From contig NZ_JAWQJT010000002.1 in assembly GCF_033441515.1 (NCBI RefSeq), positions 248,001 through 312,000 on the forward strand: a DNA stretch of 64,000 nucleotides, read 5' to 3'. The notes below the pieces were generated by a model. It did no database searches, was not told the origin of the DNA, and saw only the letters and a list, made by a program, of their open reading frames with translations. A program made the position numbers and the translations under genes. Position 1 is the stretch's first letter. Every line of letters begins with the position of its first letter. Positions 16,214 through 24,212 of the stretch are shown here, piece after piece. This DNA is from Amycolatopsis solani (lineage in GTDB: Bacteria > Actinomycetota > Actinomycetes > Mycobacteriales > Pseudonocardiaceae).

Positions 16214-16233
16214 TTGACTGAAGCTTCAGTCAA
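16214..16233. promoter_or_regulatory. Perfect 20-bp palindrome, putative TetR autoregulatory operator
   Basis: TTGACTGAAGCTTCAGTCAA is a perfect inverted repeat 14 bases upstream of the TetR start. Its half-site recurs at 15584-15601 upstream of the deiminase gene. Confidence 0.82.
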
Positions 16234-16334
16234 CACCGTAGGGGCCGTCGAAGGCAGGGGGCACCGCTGGGCATGGCTGACTCCCGGTGAGCCGGCCCCT
16301 GTGCGGGTGGCGGCGCCACGCAGAGGATCGAGGT

Positions 16335-16386
16335 GGAACCGGTTCCGAGGATCGCCCGGCGGCGCCGAACTGTCAAGGCTTGACAG
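16335..16386. promoter_or_regulatory. Two palindromes upstream of the GH64 glucanase gene
   Basis: In the 295-bp gap before the glucanase gene I see GGAACCGGTTCC (16335-16346), a perfect palindrome with the central CG of LacI-type operators, and CTGTCAAGGCTTGACAG (16370-16386), an inverted repeat with seven-base arms. Either could be a carbon-source-responsive operator. The rest of the gap shows no gene. Confidence 0.45.
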
Positions 16387-16528
16387 GCCGGTGCCGGTGG
16401 TATGAACCTTTCTACCGATCGTCCCCGCCGGCCCTCGTGGGCATCCGCCCGGCGCTCAGGGGCGAGCCGGACGACGCCGTCCCCTGACCGGCGGCGGGTC
16501 CGACCACTTCCCCGGCCAGGGAGGAACC

Positions 16529-17890
16529 ATGCCCACGATCGCCCCGCCGCGGCTGCGCCGCCGCGGACCCACCACCCGACTGACGACCTTGGCGGCGGCT
16601 CTCGCGGTCGCCGCGCTCGGCCTCGTCGCCCCCGCCGCGAGCGCGGCGGATCCCCTTATCTCCCAAGGCAAAGCCGTGACGGCGTCTTCGGTGGAGAACG
16701 CCGGAACGCCCGCCACCGCCGCCGTGGACGGCAACACCGCCACCCGCTGGTCGTCGCAGTTCAGCGATCCACAGTGGATCCAGGTCGACCTCGGCGGGGC
16801 CGCGACGGTGAGCCAGGTCGTGCTGCGCTGGGAGGCCGCTTACGCGACGGCGTACCAGATCCTGGTGTCCGACAACGGATCCACCTGGTCCACTGTGTAC
16901 CAGACGACCACCGGAACCGGCGGCACGCAGACGCTGAACGTGACCGGCTCCGGGCGGTACGTGCGCCTGAACACCACCGCGCGGGCCACGCCCTACGGCG
17001 TCTCGCTCTGGGAGTTCCAGGTCTACGGCACCGGCGGCGGCACCGTCCCGACGCAGCCCGGCACGCCGCCGGACTCGTTCTGGGGCGACACCGGCAGCAT
17101 CCCCGCCGCGCGGAACGTGCTCACCGTGAAGGTGCTCAACCGCACCAACGGCAAGTACCCGGACAGCCAGGTGTACTGGAACTTCGGCGGCCAGACCCAC
17201 TCGATCGCCGAACAGCCCTACCTCGACATGCCCGCGAACTCCGCCGGGCGGATGTACTTCTACCTCGGAACCCCGAACGGCCAGTACGCCGACTTCATCG
17301 AGTTCACCGTCGGGCCGGACGTCTTCAACGGCAACACCACCCGGGTCGACGCCTTCGCGCTGAAGCTGGCCATGCGGCTGCACGCCCACGACGGCTACGA
17401 CGTCCAGGTGGGCGACGACTACGGGCTGTTCCAGGAGGACCGTTCGGCCACCTTCGCCCGGTTCCAGGCCGAGGTCCCGACGGAGTTCAAGGGCCTGGCG
17501 ACGGTGAACGCGCCGTACCGGATCCCGGCGCCGGGCAGCGCGCCGGACTTCCGCGCGGGCGGCAAGTACGCGAACTACTTCACTTCCTACGCGCAGTCGG
17601 TGGGCGTCAACGAACCGACGTCGAACATCACCGGTTGCGCCGGTTCGCTGGCCGGCAACCCCGACATGTGCGCGGCGCTCAACCGGCACACGGCGCACCT
17701 CCCGCAGTCCCAGTGGCAGGACCCGGCGCGGTACTACCAGGCGGCGCCGGCGAACTACTACGCGAAGTTCTGGCACGACCACGGCATCAACCGCCTGGCG
17801 TACGGCTTCCCGTACGACGACGTGGCGGCCCAGTCCTCGTTCGTCTCCCACGGCGACCCGCAGTGGCTGGTGGTCGCGGTCGGCTGGTGA
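16529..17890 (+). CDS. Secreted glycoside hydrolase family 64 (beta-1,3-glucanase) with N-terminal F5/8 type C (CBM32-like) domain
   Basis: A 453-residue secreted enzyme. The signal peptide covers about residues 1-40 (Arg-rich start, hydrophobic core, APAASAA cleavage). Residues about 45-171 form a discoidin/F5-8C carbohydrate-binding domain (VDGNTATRWSSQFSDPQWIQ, then GRYVRLNTTARATPYGVSLW). A Pro/Thr linker leads to a GH64 thaumatin-like catalytic domain (VLNRTNGKYPDSQVYWNFGG, FIEFTVGPDVFNGNTTRVDA, YGLFQEDRSATFARFQAEV, ending DPQWLVVAVGW). GH64 enzymes release oligosaccharides from beta-1,3-glucan, for example fungal walls. The ATG at 16529 has GGGAGGAA seven bases upstream. Monocistronic. 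Confidence 0.9.
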   Translation: MPTIAPPRLRRRGPTTRLTTLAAALAVAALGLVAPAASAADPLISQGKAVTASSVENAGTPATAAVDGNTATRWSSQFSDPQWIQVDLGGAATVSQVVLRWEAAYATAYQILVSDNGSTWSTVYQTTTGTGGTQTLNVTGSGRYVRLNTTARATPYGVSLWEFQVYGTGGGTVPTQPGTPPDSFWGDTGSIPAARNVLTVKVLNRTNGKYPDSQVYWNFGGQTHSIAEQPYLDMPANSAGRMYFYLGTPNGQYADFIEFTVGPDVFNGNTTRVDAFALKLAMRLHAHDGYDVQVGDDYGLFQEDRSATFARFQAEVPTEFKGLATVNAPYRIPAPGSAPDFRAGGKYANYFTSYAQSVGVNEPTSNITGCAGSLAGNPDMCAALNRHTAHLPQSQWQDPARYYQAAPANYYAKFWHDHGINRLAYGFPYDDVAAQSSFVSHGDPQWLVVAVGW

Positions 17891-17945
17891 CCCCGGTGGC
17901 CGGCGGCGTGGCGGCTCCCGCCACGCCGCCGGTCGCTGTCCGGGT

Positions 17946-18500
17946 TCAGTTCGAGGCGGCCGCGGCGCGGCGGGCGCGGTAGGCGCGCATCTTGTGGCGG
18001 GCGCCGCAGACCGAGGTCTCGCACCAGCGGCTCACCGCGTTGGGGGAGCGGTCGTAGTAGGCCCACAGGCAGTCCTCGGCGCCGCAGATCTTCAAGCGGG
18101 ACAAGGAGCCGTCGAGGCGGGCGGTGACCACGGTGGCGAGCACCCGGGTGATCGCCGCGTCCAGCGAAGTGGCGGCGTCGCCCACGAACTCGGCGCCGGG
18201 CGGCTCGGCCCGCAGGAGCGGGCGGGTGCCGGTGCGTGCCAGTTCGCCGTTGAGCACGGCCGCCGCGGCCGGTGCGCCTTCGCCGCCGTGCAGCAGCTGC
18301 CGCAGCGCCTCCCGGACCTGGCTCATCCGCGTCAGGTCCGCCTGCGCCGGCCGGGCCGGGCACGGCAGGCCCTGGGCTTCCGCCCACGCCACCAGGCCGG
18401 CCGCCGTGGTCAGGTCGTCCCGGTTCTCCAGCAGCTCCCGCGTGTTCACCAGGCTCTGGACCACGGTGAGCGGAGGGGGAGCGGCCGGACGCGGAGTCAT
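17946..18500 (-). CDS. CGNR zinc-finger / ABATE-domain transcriptional regulator
   Basis: A protein of about 184 residues with the ABATE stress-sensing N-terminal domain and a C-terminal CGNR-type zinc finger (LKICGAEDCLWAYYDRSPNA, then RWCETSVCGARHKMRAYRAR). The four cysteines are intact; the CGNR box reads CGAR. Members are DNA-binding regulators of efflux and stress genes. Start ATG at 18500; a GTG at 18509 adds three residues. It is divergent from azlCD, and repeated GTTACCA-type half-sites occur in the shared intergenic region, suggesting it controls those exporter genes. Confidence 0.85.
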   Translation of the reverse strand: MTPRPAAPPPLTVVQSLVNTRELLENRDDLTTAAGLVAWAEAQGLPCPARPAQADLTRMSQVREALRQLLHGGEGAPAAAAVLNGELARTGTRPLLRAEPPGAEFVGDAATSLDAAITRVLATVVTARLDGSLSRLKICGAEDCLWAYYDRSPNAVSRWCETSVCGARHKMRAYRARRAAAASN

Positions 18501-18510
18501 GCCCGGCACG

Positions 18511-18634
18511 TTACCAGTAAGTTCGCCTGCTGGTTACCACCGATGGAGCAACTACGCCTGTTCTGGTGTTTAGGAAAGTAGTTGCCGGGTAGAGCCACCC
18601 AGTCGGGTTACCAACAATCGGCTTTGTTGGTAAC
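18511..18634. promoter_or_regulatory. Divergent promoter region with repeated GGTAAC/GTTACC operators
   Basis: A perfect inverted repeat GTTACCAACAA / TTGTTGGTAAC with a six-base loop lies at 18607-18634, upstream of azlC. Related half-sites (GTTACCAGTAAG and CTGGTTACC) lie at about 18511-18538 upstream of the CGNR regulator gene. The shared half-site suggests one regulator acting on both promoters. Confidence 0.7.
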
Positions 18635-18666
18635 GTCGACCGGGTCGAGCCGAGGAGGTGAACACC

Positions 18667-19350
18667 GTGACCGAAACCACCGCTGAACGTCGTTCACCGG
18701 CGGGAGTCGTGCGCCCGGTGCTGCCGGTGGCCGCGGCCGACCTGGCGGACGGCATGGCGTTCGGCGCGCTCGCGGCCTCGGTCGGGATGGGCGTGCTGGC
18801 CCCGGTGGCCATGTCGCTGCTGGTCTTCTCCGGCAGCGCCCAGTACGGCGCCGTCGCTGTCATCGGGCAGCACGGCTCGGTCTGGGCCGTGGTCGGCGCC
18901 GCGGCCGCACTCAACGCGCGGTACCTGCTGATGGGCACCACGATCGCCCCCGCACTGACCGGGTCCGCCTGGTCGCGCGCGGGAACGGCCCTGCTGATCA
19001 CCGACGGGTCCTGGGCGATCGCGCACCGCGGTGACGGCCGCTACGACCTGCGCACGCTGCGGGTGGCCGGAGCGCTCTGCCTGTGCGGCTGGACCGCCGG
19101 GACGGCGCTGGGTGCCATCCTCGGCGACGCGATCGGCGACCCGGGCCGGCTCGGGCTGGACGCCGCTTACCCGGTGTTCTTCCTGGGGCTGCTGCGCGCG
19201 CACCTGAAAACCACGCGCGCGTGGATCCTGGCCGTGCTGGGCGTCGTCGCGGCGGGTGCGCTGGTTTCCTGGGCGCCCCCGGGCGTCCCGGTGCTGGTCG
19301 CCGGCGCCGCGGGGGCCGTGGCCGGTGCGGCGCTGGGGGTGCGGCGATGA
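18667..19350 (+). CDS. azlC: AzlC family branched-chain amino acid permease (large subunit)
   Basis: A 227-residue membrane protein, large subunit of an AzlCD-type amino-acid exporter. Family signature: DLADGMAFGALAASVGMGV, then LLVFSGSAQYGAVAVIGQHG and AALNARYLLMGTTIAPAL near residue 85. About six membrane segments. I chose the GTG at 18667, eight bases after GAGGAGG, rather than the GTG at 18658 which lies inside that ribosome-binding site. It overlaps azlD by four bases. Likely repressed by the divergent CGNR regulator. The exported amino acid cannot be told from sequence. Confidence 0.92.
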   Translation: MTETTAERRSPAGVVRPVLPVAAADLADGMAFGALAASVGMGVLAPVAMSLLVFSGSAQYGAVAVIGQHGSVWAVVGAAAALNARYLLMGTTIAPALTGSAWSRAGTALLITDGSWAIAHRGDGRYDLRTLRVAGALCLCGWTAGTALGAILGDAIGDPGRLGLDAAYPVFFLGLLRAHLKTTRAWILAVLGVVAAGALVSWAPPGVPVLVAGAAGAVAGAALGVRR

Positions 19351-19667
19351 CGTACCAGTGGCTGATCGTGCTGGCGCTCGGCGCCACGGCGCTCACGTTG
19401 CGGGTGGTCGTGCCGCTGGCGGCCGGCGGGCGGGAACTGCCCACCTGGCTGCGCAACGCGCTGACCTGCGCGACCCCGGCGCTCATCGCCGGTCTGGTGG
19501 TCACCTTGCTGTGGCCGACGTCGGGCGACGTGTCGTCGCTGCGGACGCTGACCGCGTTGGCGGGTGTGGGTGCCGGGGTCGTGCTGCTGGCCGCCAAGCG
19601 GTCCATCCTGACCGCGATGATCGGCGCCGCCGTCGTGAGCGCGGTGCTGCGCGTGGTGCTCGGCTGA
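19347..19667 (+). CDS. azlD: AzlD family branched-chain amino acid transport protein (small subunit)
   Basis: A 106-residue membrane protein with three to four hydrophobic segments and the AzlD motifs LALGATALTLRVVVPLA and RNALTCATPALIAGLVV. It partners AzlC in an amino-acid exporter. The ATG overlaps the azlC stop by four bases, so the two are translationally coupled. Confidence 0.9.
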   Translation: MTYQWLIVLALGATALTLRVVVPLAAGGRELPTWLRNALTCATPALIAGLVVTLLWPTSGDVSSLRTLTALAGVGAGVVLLAAKRSILTAMIGAAVVSAVLRVVLG

Positions 19668-20000
19668 TTCCTCCGTCTTGGAGAAAACCGGGGCGGAAAA
19701 CGCAGGAATCGATTTCGCAAACTCGAAAAGTGTGCTCATCCCACGGAGAGGGTGAATGGGATGACGGGGCGAAGCTGCTCTCTTGGAGTGAAGGACGTTG
19801 CCGTACCGGCCACGGCGGGTGAAAGCGCTGCCTGCCCCTGCCCGCCTGATGGGAGCAGTTTGCCGGTCATGTCCGGGTGGTATTCGCAGAGCAGGAAACC
19901 AGTGGTCGTTCGTGGTCGAGAAGGTGCTTCGGACGCCGATGGGGGAAACGTCGTAAAGGGTTCGGTGCCGGCCGGGAACAGCCGGCCGCTGGGAGGTTTC
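19668..20000. other. Intergenic stretch without recognisable gene
   Basis: About 330 bases after azlD. I see no reading frame with convincing coding character, no RNA gene and no strong terminator stem. It contains somewhat AT-richer patches around 19680-19740. Confidence 0.5.
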
Positions 20001-20192
20001 GTGTTCGGGACCGAGTTGCTCCACCACCACGAGGAAGCGGCCGCCATGGCCGATCGGAGAGCCGGACGGCGGTACCGCGACCACGGCGTGCGCGCGGCGA
20101 CCGTGCCGCGAAAATCCACCCCGTCCAGTGAAGGGAACATTCGCCCGGGTACGGGGTCCGAACCCCGTACCGCTCGCGCGGACCGGTGGTGA
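20001..20192 (+). CDS. Possible small 63-residue protein upstream of LysR gene
   Basis: A short frame beginning GTG at 20001 with a strong GGGAGG ribosome-binding site six bases upstream. The product starts VFGTELLHHHEEAAAMADRR and is rich in Arg and His, similar in flavour to small actinobacterial proteins of unknown role. Its end overlaps the LysR start by seven bases. The last 30 residues look less protein-like, so this may be a fortuitous frame. Confidence 0.35.
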   Translation: MFGTELLHHHEEAAAMADRRAGRRYRDHGVRAATVPRKSTPSSEGNIRPGTGSEPRTARADRW

Positions 20193-21118
20193 ACCGAGCT
20201 GTGGACACCGCATCTTTGACCACTTTCCTCAGCGTGGCCGAAAAGTCGAGCTTCACCAAGGCGGCCGGCGACCTGAGCGTCGCCCAGCCGACGGTGACCG
20301 CCCGGATCAAGAAGCTGGAGCGCGACCTCGCCTGCGACCTGTTCCACCGCACCGGCGCCCTCATCCGGCTCACCACGGCCGGCGAGCGGTTCCGGCGCTA
20401 CGCTCACAAGATCGTGAAGCTGAGCCGCATGGCCGAAGAGATCGTGCTGGCGGGCACCGCGGTCGGCGACGCGCTGACCGTCGGCGCCGACAGCGGCCTC
20501 ACGTCCTACCGGCTGGTGCCGATCGTCGAGTACCTGTACCGGCGGCACCCCGAACTGGCGCTGGAAATCCGGCCACTGGAAGAAGACCCGTGGAGCCGGA
20601 TCGGCGATTCCGATGTGGACTGCGCGTTCTTCATCGACGTCTGCGAGTCTTCGTCGAAGGCCGATTCGACGCTGCTGTGCCCGGAGCCGCTCGTGGTGGT
20701 CACCGGCCAGGACGGCCCACTGGGCCCCGGCCCGGTGCCGACCGCCCGGCTGGCGCGGCAACCCCTGCTGTGCGCCCACCGCGGGAGCGGCTACCAGCGC
20801 CTGTTCGAGCGGACCCTGGGCGACGCCGCGGACACGCACGTCCGGGCGTTGACGTTCGGTTCGATCGACGCGGTGAAGCACGCGCTGACCGCGGGCCTGG
20901 GCATTTCGCTGCTGCCCCGGCTGAGCGTCGCTTCCGAGCTGGCGGAGGGCCGCCTGGTCGAGCTCCCGTGGACGGCGCCGTTCCAGGTCTTCACGCAGCT
21001 CGCCTGGCACCGCGAGATCCGCACGGACCCGCGCTTTTCGGTACTGCTCGACGCGGCGGCGCGGGCCACCGCCGAGCAGGTCGCGGACGCCACCCCGGCT
21101 CGCCGCTCCGCGCAGTAA
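20186..21118 (+). CDS. LysR family transcriptional regulator
   Basis: A 310-residue LysR regulator. The winged helix-turn-helix is at residues 8-66 (FLSVAEKSSFTKAAGDLSVAQ, then QPTVTARIKKLERDL and FHRTGALIRLTTAGERF), and the co-inducer domain follows (DALTVGADSGLTSYRLVPIV, VKHALTAGLGISLLPRL). Start codons GTG at 20186, 20189 or 20201 are all possible; none has a clear ribosome-binding site. It lies tail-to-tail with the carrier-protein biosynthetic operon and is the nearest regulator to it, which makes it a candidate pathway regulator, but nothing in the sequence proves that. Confidence 0.88.
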   Translation: MVNRAVDTASLTTFLSVAEKSSFTKAAGDLSVAQPTVTARIKKLERDLACDLFHRTGALIRLTTAGERFRRYAHKIVKLSRMAEEIVLAGTAVGDALTVGADSGLTSYRLVPIVEYLYRRHPELALEIRPLEEDPWSRIGDSDVDCAFFIDVCESSSKADSTLLCPEPLVVVTGQDGPLGPGPVPTARLARQPLLCAHRGSGYQRLFERTLGDAADTHVRALTFGSIDAVKHALTAGLGISLLPRLSVASELAEGRLVELPWTAPFQVFTQLAWHREIRTDPRFSVLLDAAARATAEQVADATPARRSAQ

Positions 21119-21136
21119 TCCTTTCCCGCAAACCCG

Positions 21137-21172
21137 TGAAGGCCTCCTCACCAGCCGGTAAGGAGGCCTTCA
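21137..21172. terminator. Bidirectional terminator-like stem-loop / repeat
   Basis: TGAAGGCCTCCT and AGGAGGCCTTCA form a perfect 12-bp stem around a 12-base loop, placed between convergent genes (LysR ending at 21118, flavin reductase ending at 21195). There is no long T-tract. From memory the same stem occurs repeatedly in Amycolatopsis genomes, so it may be a dispersed repeat serving as terminator. Confidence 0.65.
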
Positions 21173-21194
21173 TGGATTTCGGAGCGGCGCGGGC

Positions 21195-21701
21195 TCAGGC
21201 CCCGAGCGGGTACTGCTCCCGCCCGTACAGCACCGTCGGCGCCGCGTTCGTGTCGCGCAGCCAGACCACCTGGCCCACGACCACCGTGTGGTCCAGCAGG
21301 TTCGCCGTGTCGCCCACCTCGCAGACCAGTGCCATCACCGCCGCGGAGAGCACCGGGATGCGGCGCTGCGGGGACCACGGGACGCCGGCGAAGCGCTCGG
21401 CCGGGCTGCCGGTCGCGAACTTGCGGGTCAGGGCCCGCTGTGACCAGGACAGCGTGTTGACGGCGAAGGAGCCGGTGTCGAGGATCGCCGCCAGGGTGCG
21501 GCTCTGGCTGCCCAGCGACACCAGGACGCTCGGGGTGTCGGCCGACAGCGACATCACCGCGTTGGCTGTGCAGCCGACGGGGGCGTCCTCGGAGCCGGTG
21601 GTCAGCACCGTGACGCCGGTCGGCAGCTTCGCGATCGCCTGGCAGAACCCTTCCGTGGGCACCAGGTTCGGTGGGAGCGTGGCGGTGGGTGCGGTTTCCA
21701 T
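21195..21701 (-). CDS. Flavin reductase-like domain protein
   Basis: A 168-residue FMN-binding split-barrel flavin reductase, as used to supply reduced flavin to two-component monooxygenases. Motifs: LPTGVTVLTTGSEDAPVGCT ANA, SLGSQSRTLAAILDTGSFAV, and near the C-terminus VVGQVVWLRDTNAAPTVLY. I chose the ATG at 21701 with GAAGGAA upstream; an ATG at 21731 overlapping the previous stop (ATGA) is an alternative that adds ten residues. It is the last gene of the 14-gene minus-strand biosynthetic operon, so a reduced-flavin-consuming enzyme is expected in the pathway; the two acyl-CoA-dehydrogenase-fold proteins upstream are the only visible candidates. Confidence 0.88.
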   Translation of the reverse strand: METAPTATLPPNLVPTEGFCQAIAKLPTGVTVLTTGSEDAPVGCTANAVMSLSADTPSVLVSLGSQSRTLAAILDTGSFAVNTLSWSQRALTRKFATGSPAERFAGVPWSPQRRIPVLSAAVMALVCEVGDTANLLDHTVVVGQVVWLRDTNAAPTVLYGREQYPLGA

Positions 21702-21727
21702 GGTCGTTCCTTCCCGGGCGCCGGCGG

Positions 21728-23242
21728 TCATCCGCGCTGCCCGATCGCGTGCGCGGTGAGCGCCGAACGGTCGATCTTGCCGTTGACGTTGAGCGGCAGC
21801 GTGTCCAGCACGCTGAGCCGCCGGGGGACCATGTAGCCGGGCAGCCGGTCGGCCGCCGCGGCGAGCAGCCGGTCGGGGTCCAGGCCCGAGCCCGTGCACA
21901 CCGCTTCGAGCTCGGTGGTGCCGCCGCTGCCCGGCAGGGCCAGCACGATCGCGTCGCGCACCGCATCCTGGTCCCGCAGCACGGCCTCGATCTCGCCGAG
22001 TTCCACCCGGTAGCCCTGCACCTTCACCTGCTGGTCCGACCGTCCCAAGTGGACGAGCGCACCGTCCTGCCAGGACACCCGGTCGCCGGTGCGGTACCAC
22101 GCGGTGTCGTCGAGTTCGTCGTCCGGGCCGTGCACCCGGGCCGTCCGGTCGCCCGGGCCGAAGTGGTAGAAACGGCCCTCGTTGGCCGCCGGGTCGAGGT
22201 AGCCGGGGAACCGCTGGGGCCCGCGCGCGCAGAGTTCGCCCTCCACGGCGGGGCGGCCCTGGTCGTCCAGCACGACGTGGGTGACGCTGGGGTGGGGCCG
22301 CCCGATCGGCACGGTCCCGTTAGGGGTGCGCGGCCAGTCCGCCGGATCGGCGGGCAGCCGGAATTCCGCGCAGCTGATGGTCAGTTCCGTGGGGCCGTAG
22401 AGGTTTTCCACGATCCCGCCGGGTGCGGCGCGCTGCCAGGCTTCGGCCTGGTGCGTGGTCAGCGGCTCACCGCAGAACAGGCTCCAGCGCAGCGTCGGCA
22501 TGCTCCCCGGCCGCAGGCTGCGCAACCGCTGCGCGTAGGACACCATCGAGGGCACCGCGAACCAGTGCGTGAGCCGCTTCTCCGCGACGAACCGCACCGG
22601 CGCCAGCAGGTCCTCGCGGCTGGGGACGACGAGCGTCGCCCCGCCGCTCCAGGCGGTGAACATGTCGAACACCGACAGGTCGAAGGTCAGGTCGAACGTC
22701 TGCGAGACGCGGCTGCCCGGCGCCATGCCGTACCGCGGCACGACGTGGCCGAGGTAGGAGCAGACGTTGCGGTGCCGGATCGGGACGCCCTTGGGCTTCC
22801 CGGTCGAGCCCGAGGTGAACAGGATGTAGGCCAGGTCTTCGCCGCGGGGCTCGGGCGGGGTGCGCGCGGCGCCGCCGGAGGGCTCGGCCATGACGAGTTC
22901 CGGCACGCCGAGGCCGGCGCTCTCCTCGGTGAGGATCACGTCCAGGCCGGCCGCTTCGGCGATCATCCGGTTGCGCTCGCGGGGGAACGCCGGGTTGAGC
23001 GGGACGACCGTGCTGCCGAGCCGTTGCGCGGCCAGGTATCCGGCGTAGGTCAGCACGCTGCGTTCGGCCAGCACGCCGATCCGGGCGGGCACGGCTCCCA
23101 CCGCGCTGACGGCCTCGGCGGCCACGTGCCCGGCGAGGTCCCGCAGTGCGGTGTAGGTCAGGGTGCGCGCGCCGACTTCGAGCGCGGGTTCGTCGGCGTG
23201 CTTCTCCGCCGACGCGGCGAACCACTGGTAGAGCGTTTCCAT
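21728..23242 (-). CDS. Free-standing amino acid adenylation enzyme (NRPS A-domain type)
   Basis: A 504-residue stand-alone adenylation protein that would activate an amino acid as AMP ester and load a carrier protein. Core motifs: [19 protein letters not shown] (A3), FDLTFDLSVFDMFTAW (A4), NLYGPTELTISCAE (A5), YRTGDRV (A7), [20 protein letters not shown] (A8), LPLNVNGKIDR (A10). My hand-read pocket code is D-L-F-F-L-C-L-I-S-K; it shares its D-L-x-x-L-x-L pattern with free-standing prolyl adenylation enzymes of pyrrole pathways as I remember them, but does not decide the substrate. Start ATG at 23242 with GGAGG upstream, four bases after the preceding stop. Partners are the two discrete carrier proteins or the fused carrier in this operon. 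Confidence 0.9.
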   Translation of the reverse strand: METLYQWFAASAEKHADEPALEVGARTLTYTALRDLAGHVAAEAVSAVGAVPARIGVLAERSVLTYAGYLAAQRLGSTVVPLNPAFPRERNRMIAEAAGLDVILTEESAGLGVPELVMAEPSGGAARTPPEPRGEDLAYILFTSGSTGKPKGVPIRHRNVCSYLGHVVPRYGMAPGSRVSQTFDLTFDLSVFDMFTAWSGGATLVVPSREDLLAPVRFVAEKRLTHWFAVPSMVSYAQRLRSLRPGSMPTLRWSLFCGEPLTTHQAEAWQRAAPGGIVENLYGPTELTISCAEFRLPADPADWPRTPNGTVPIGRPHPSVTHVVLDDQGRPAVEGELCARGPQRFPGYLDPAANEGRFYHFGPGDRTARVHGPDDELDDTAWYRTGDRVSWQDGALVHLGRSDQQVKVQGYRVELGEIEAVLRDQDAVRDAIVLALPGSGGTTELEAVCTGSGLDPDRLLAAAADRLPGYMVPRRLSVLDTLPLNVNGKIDRSALTAHAIGQRG

Positions 23243-23246
23243 CGTG

Positions 23247-24188
23247 TCATGCCTCCTGTTCCGGTCCGGTCGTCTTTTCGTTGGTGCGCAGCAGGTCTTC
23301 GAACGTCCGCCGCAGCAGTCCCGCGCGGGGACGGCCCCGGGCGGCGGACGCCGCGGCGAACCGGACGACCTTGGGCAGCTCGCCCCAGCTCACCGCGGCC
23401 GCGGCGGCATCCTCCGCGCCGATTTCGCCGTTCGCGGCGAGCACCTCGAGGCGGTAGGTGTAGTGCCGGCTCGCGGCCCACAGGTCGTCGCCGTAGCGGG
23501 CCGCGGCGGTCTCGTCCTCGGCCAGCACGCAGCCGATGCGCCCGAGCACGTCGGGCAGGCCGCACGTCCACTCGCCGGGGTCGGCCGCGGTGGCCTCGCC
23601 GGTGGTGCGCGCGAGCCAGCGGAACAGGTCCGCGTGCACCGGCTCGACGGCGGCGCCCAGCGCCAGGCGGTCGCGGTTGGCGATCTCGGCGGGCCACGGG
23701 GTGTGCGGGGCCAGCGCGCGCTCCAGCGCGGCGTCGTCGAGCCAGCCGAGGAACGGCTCCTGGCCGCCGAGCGGCGTCAGCGCGCAGAAGTGGTCGCCGA
23801 CCAGCCACCGCCCGTCGCGCCGGCCGAGCAGCAGCAGCCAGTGCGGCGAGTGCGCGATCCCGTGCGCGGGCGACCAGGGCAGGTGGAAGGTGTCGGCGAC
23901 GGCCAGCACCCGCCCTGAGCGCGTGAGCTCGGCGACCAGGCCCTCGGCGGCTCGCGGCCAGTCCGGGGCGCCGCGGTAGCCGAGCGGTGCCCGCGCGGTG
24001 CCGCCGTCGACGCGGGTGTGCTGGGAGAACGCCAGCTCCCCGGTACCGCCGTCGCACCGGACCGCCAAGCGGACGGCGTGCGCCAGGCGCGTCTTGACGC
24101 CGGGGTCGTCGGTTTCCAGGTAGGCCACCAGGTTGGTGGTGTAGCAGCTGAGTTCCGGGACTACGTCCGGAGCGTTGATGAGGTGCAC
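23247..24188 (-). CDS. BtrH-like acyltransferase (BtrH N-terminal / DUF4872-type domain)
   Basis: A 313-residue protein resembling BtrH, the cysteine-protease-fold enzyme that transfers the acyl group from carrier protein to the aminoglycoside in butirosin synthesis. The likely nucleophile is Cys15 in PELSCYTTNLVAYLETDD, matching the family's Cys-led first helix. The second hallmark, VLAVADTFHLPWSPAHGIAHSPH then WLLLLGRRDGRWLVGDHF, supplies the conserved His/Asp region (D-x-Y/F-x-LPW-x-P...H). A helical C-terminal domain follows. GTG start at 24188 with GGAGG seven bases upstream. A second relative with a carrier domain is encoded at 30214-31320, sharing the LPWxP...H pattern. Transfer of a carrier-bound acyl group is inferred from BtrH. 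Confidence 0.75.
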   Translation of the reverse strand: MHLINAPDVVPELSCYTTNLVAYLETDDPGVKTRLAHAVRLAVRCDGGTGELAFSQHTRVDGGTARAPLGYRGAPDWPRAAEGLVAELTRSGRVLAVADTFHLPWSPAHGIAHSPHWLLLLGRRDGRWLVGDHFCALTPLGGQEPFLGWLDDAALERALAPHTPWPAEIANRDRLALGAAVEPVHADLFRWLARTTGEATAADPGEWTCGLPDVLGRIGCVLAEDETAAARYGDDLWAASRHYTYRLEVLAANGEIGAEDAAAAAVSWGELPKVVRFAAASAARGRPRAGLLRRTFEDLLRTNEKTTGPEQEA

Positions 24189-24212
24189 GTCGACCTCCGT
24201 TGTCGTGGTGGG

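Noticed and set aside
19736..21151. A 471-codon minus-strand open frame
   Set aside because: Antisense to the LysR gene, whose helix-turn-helix and effector domain are unmistakable.
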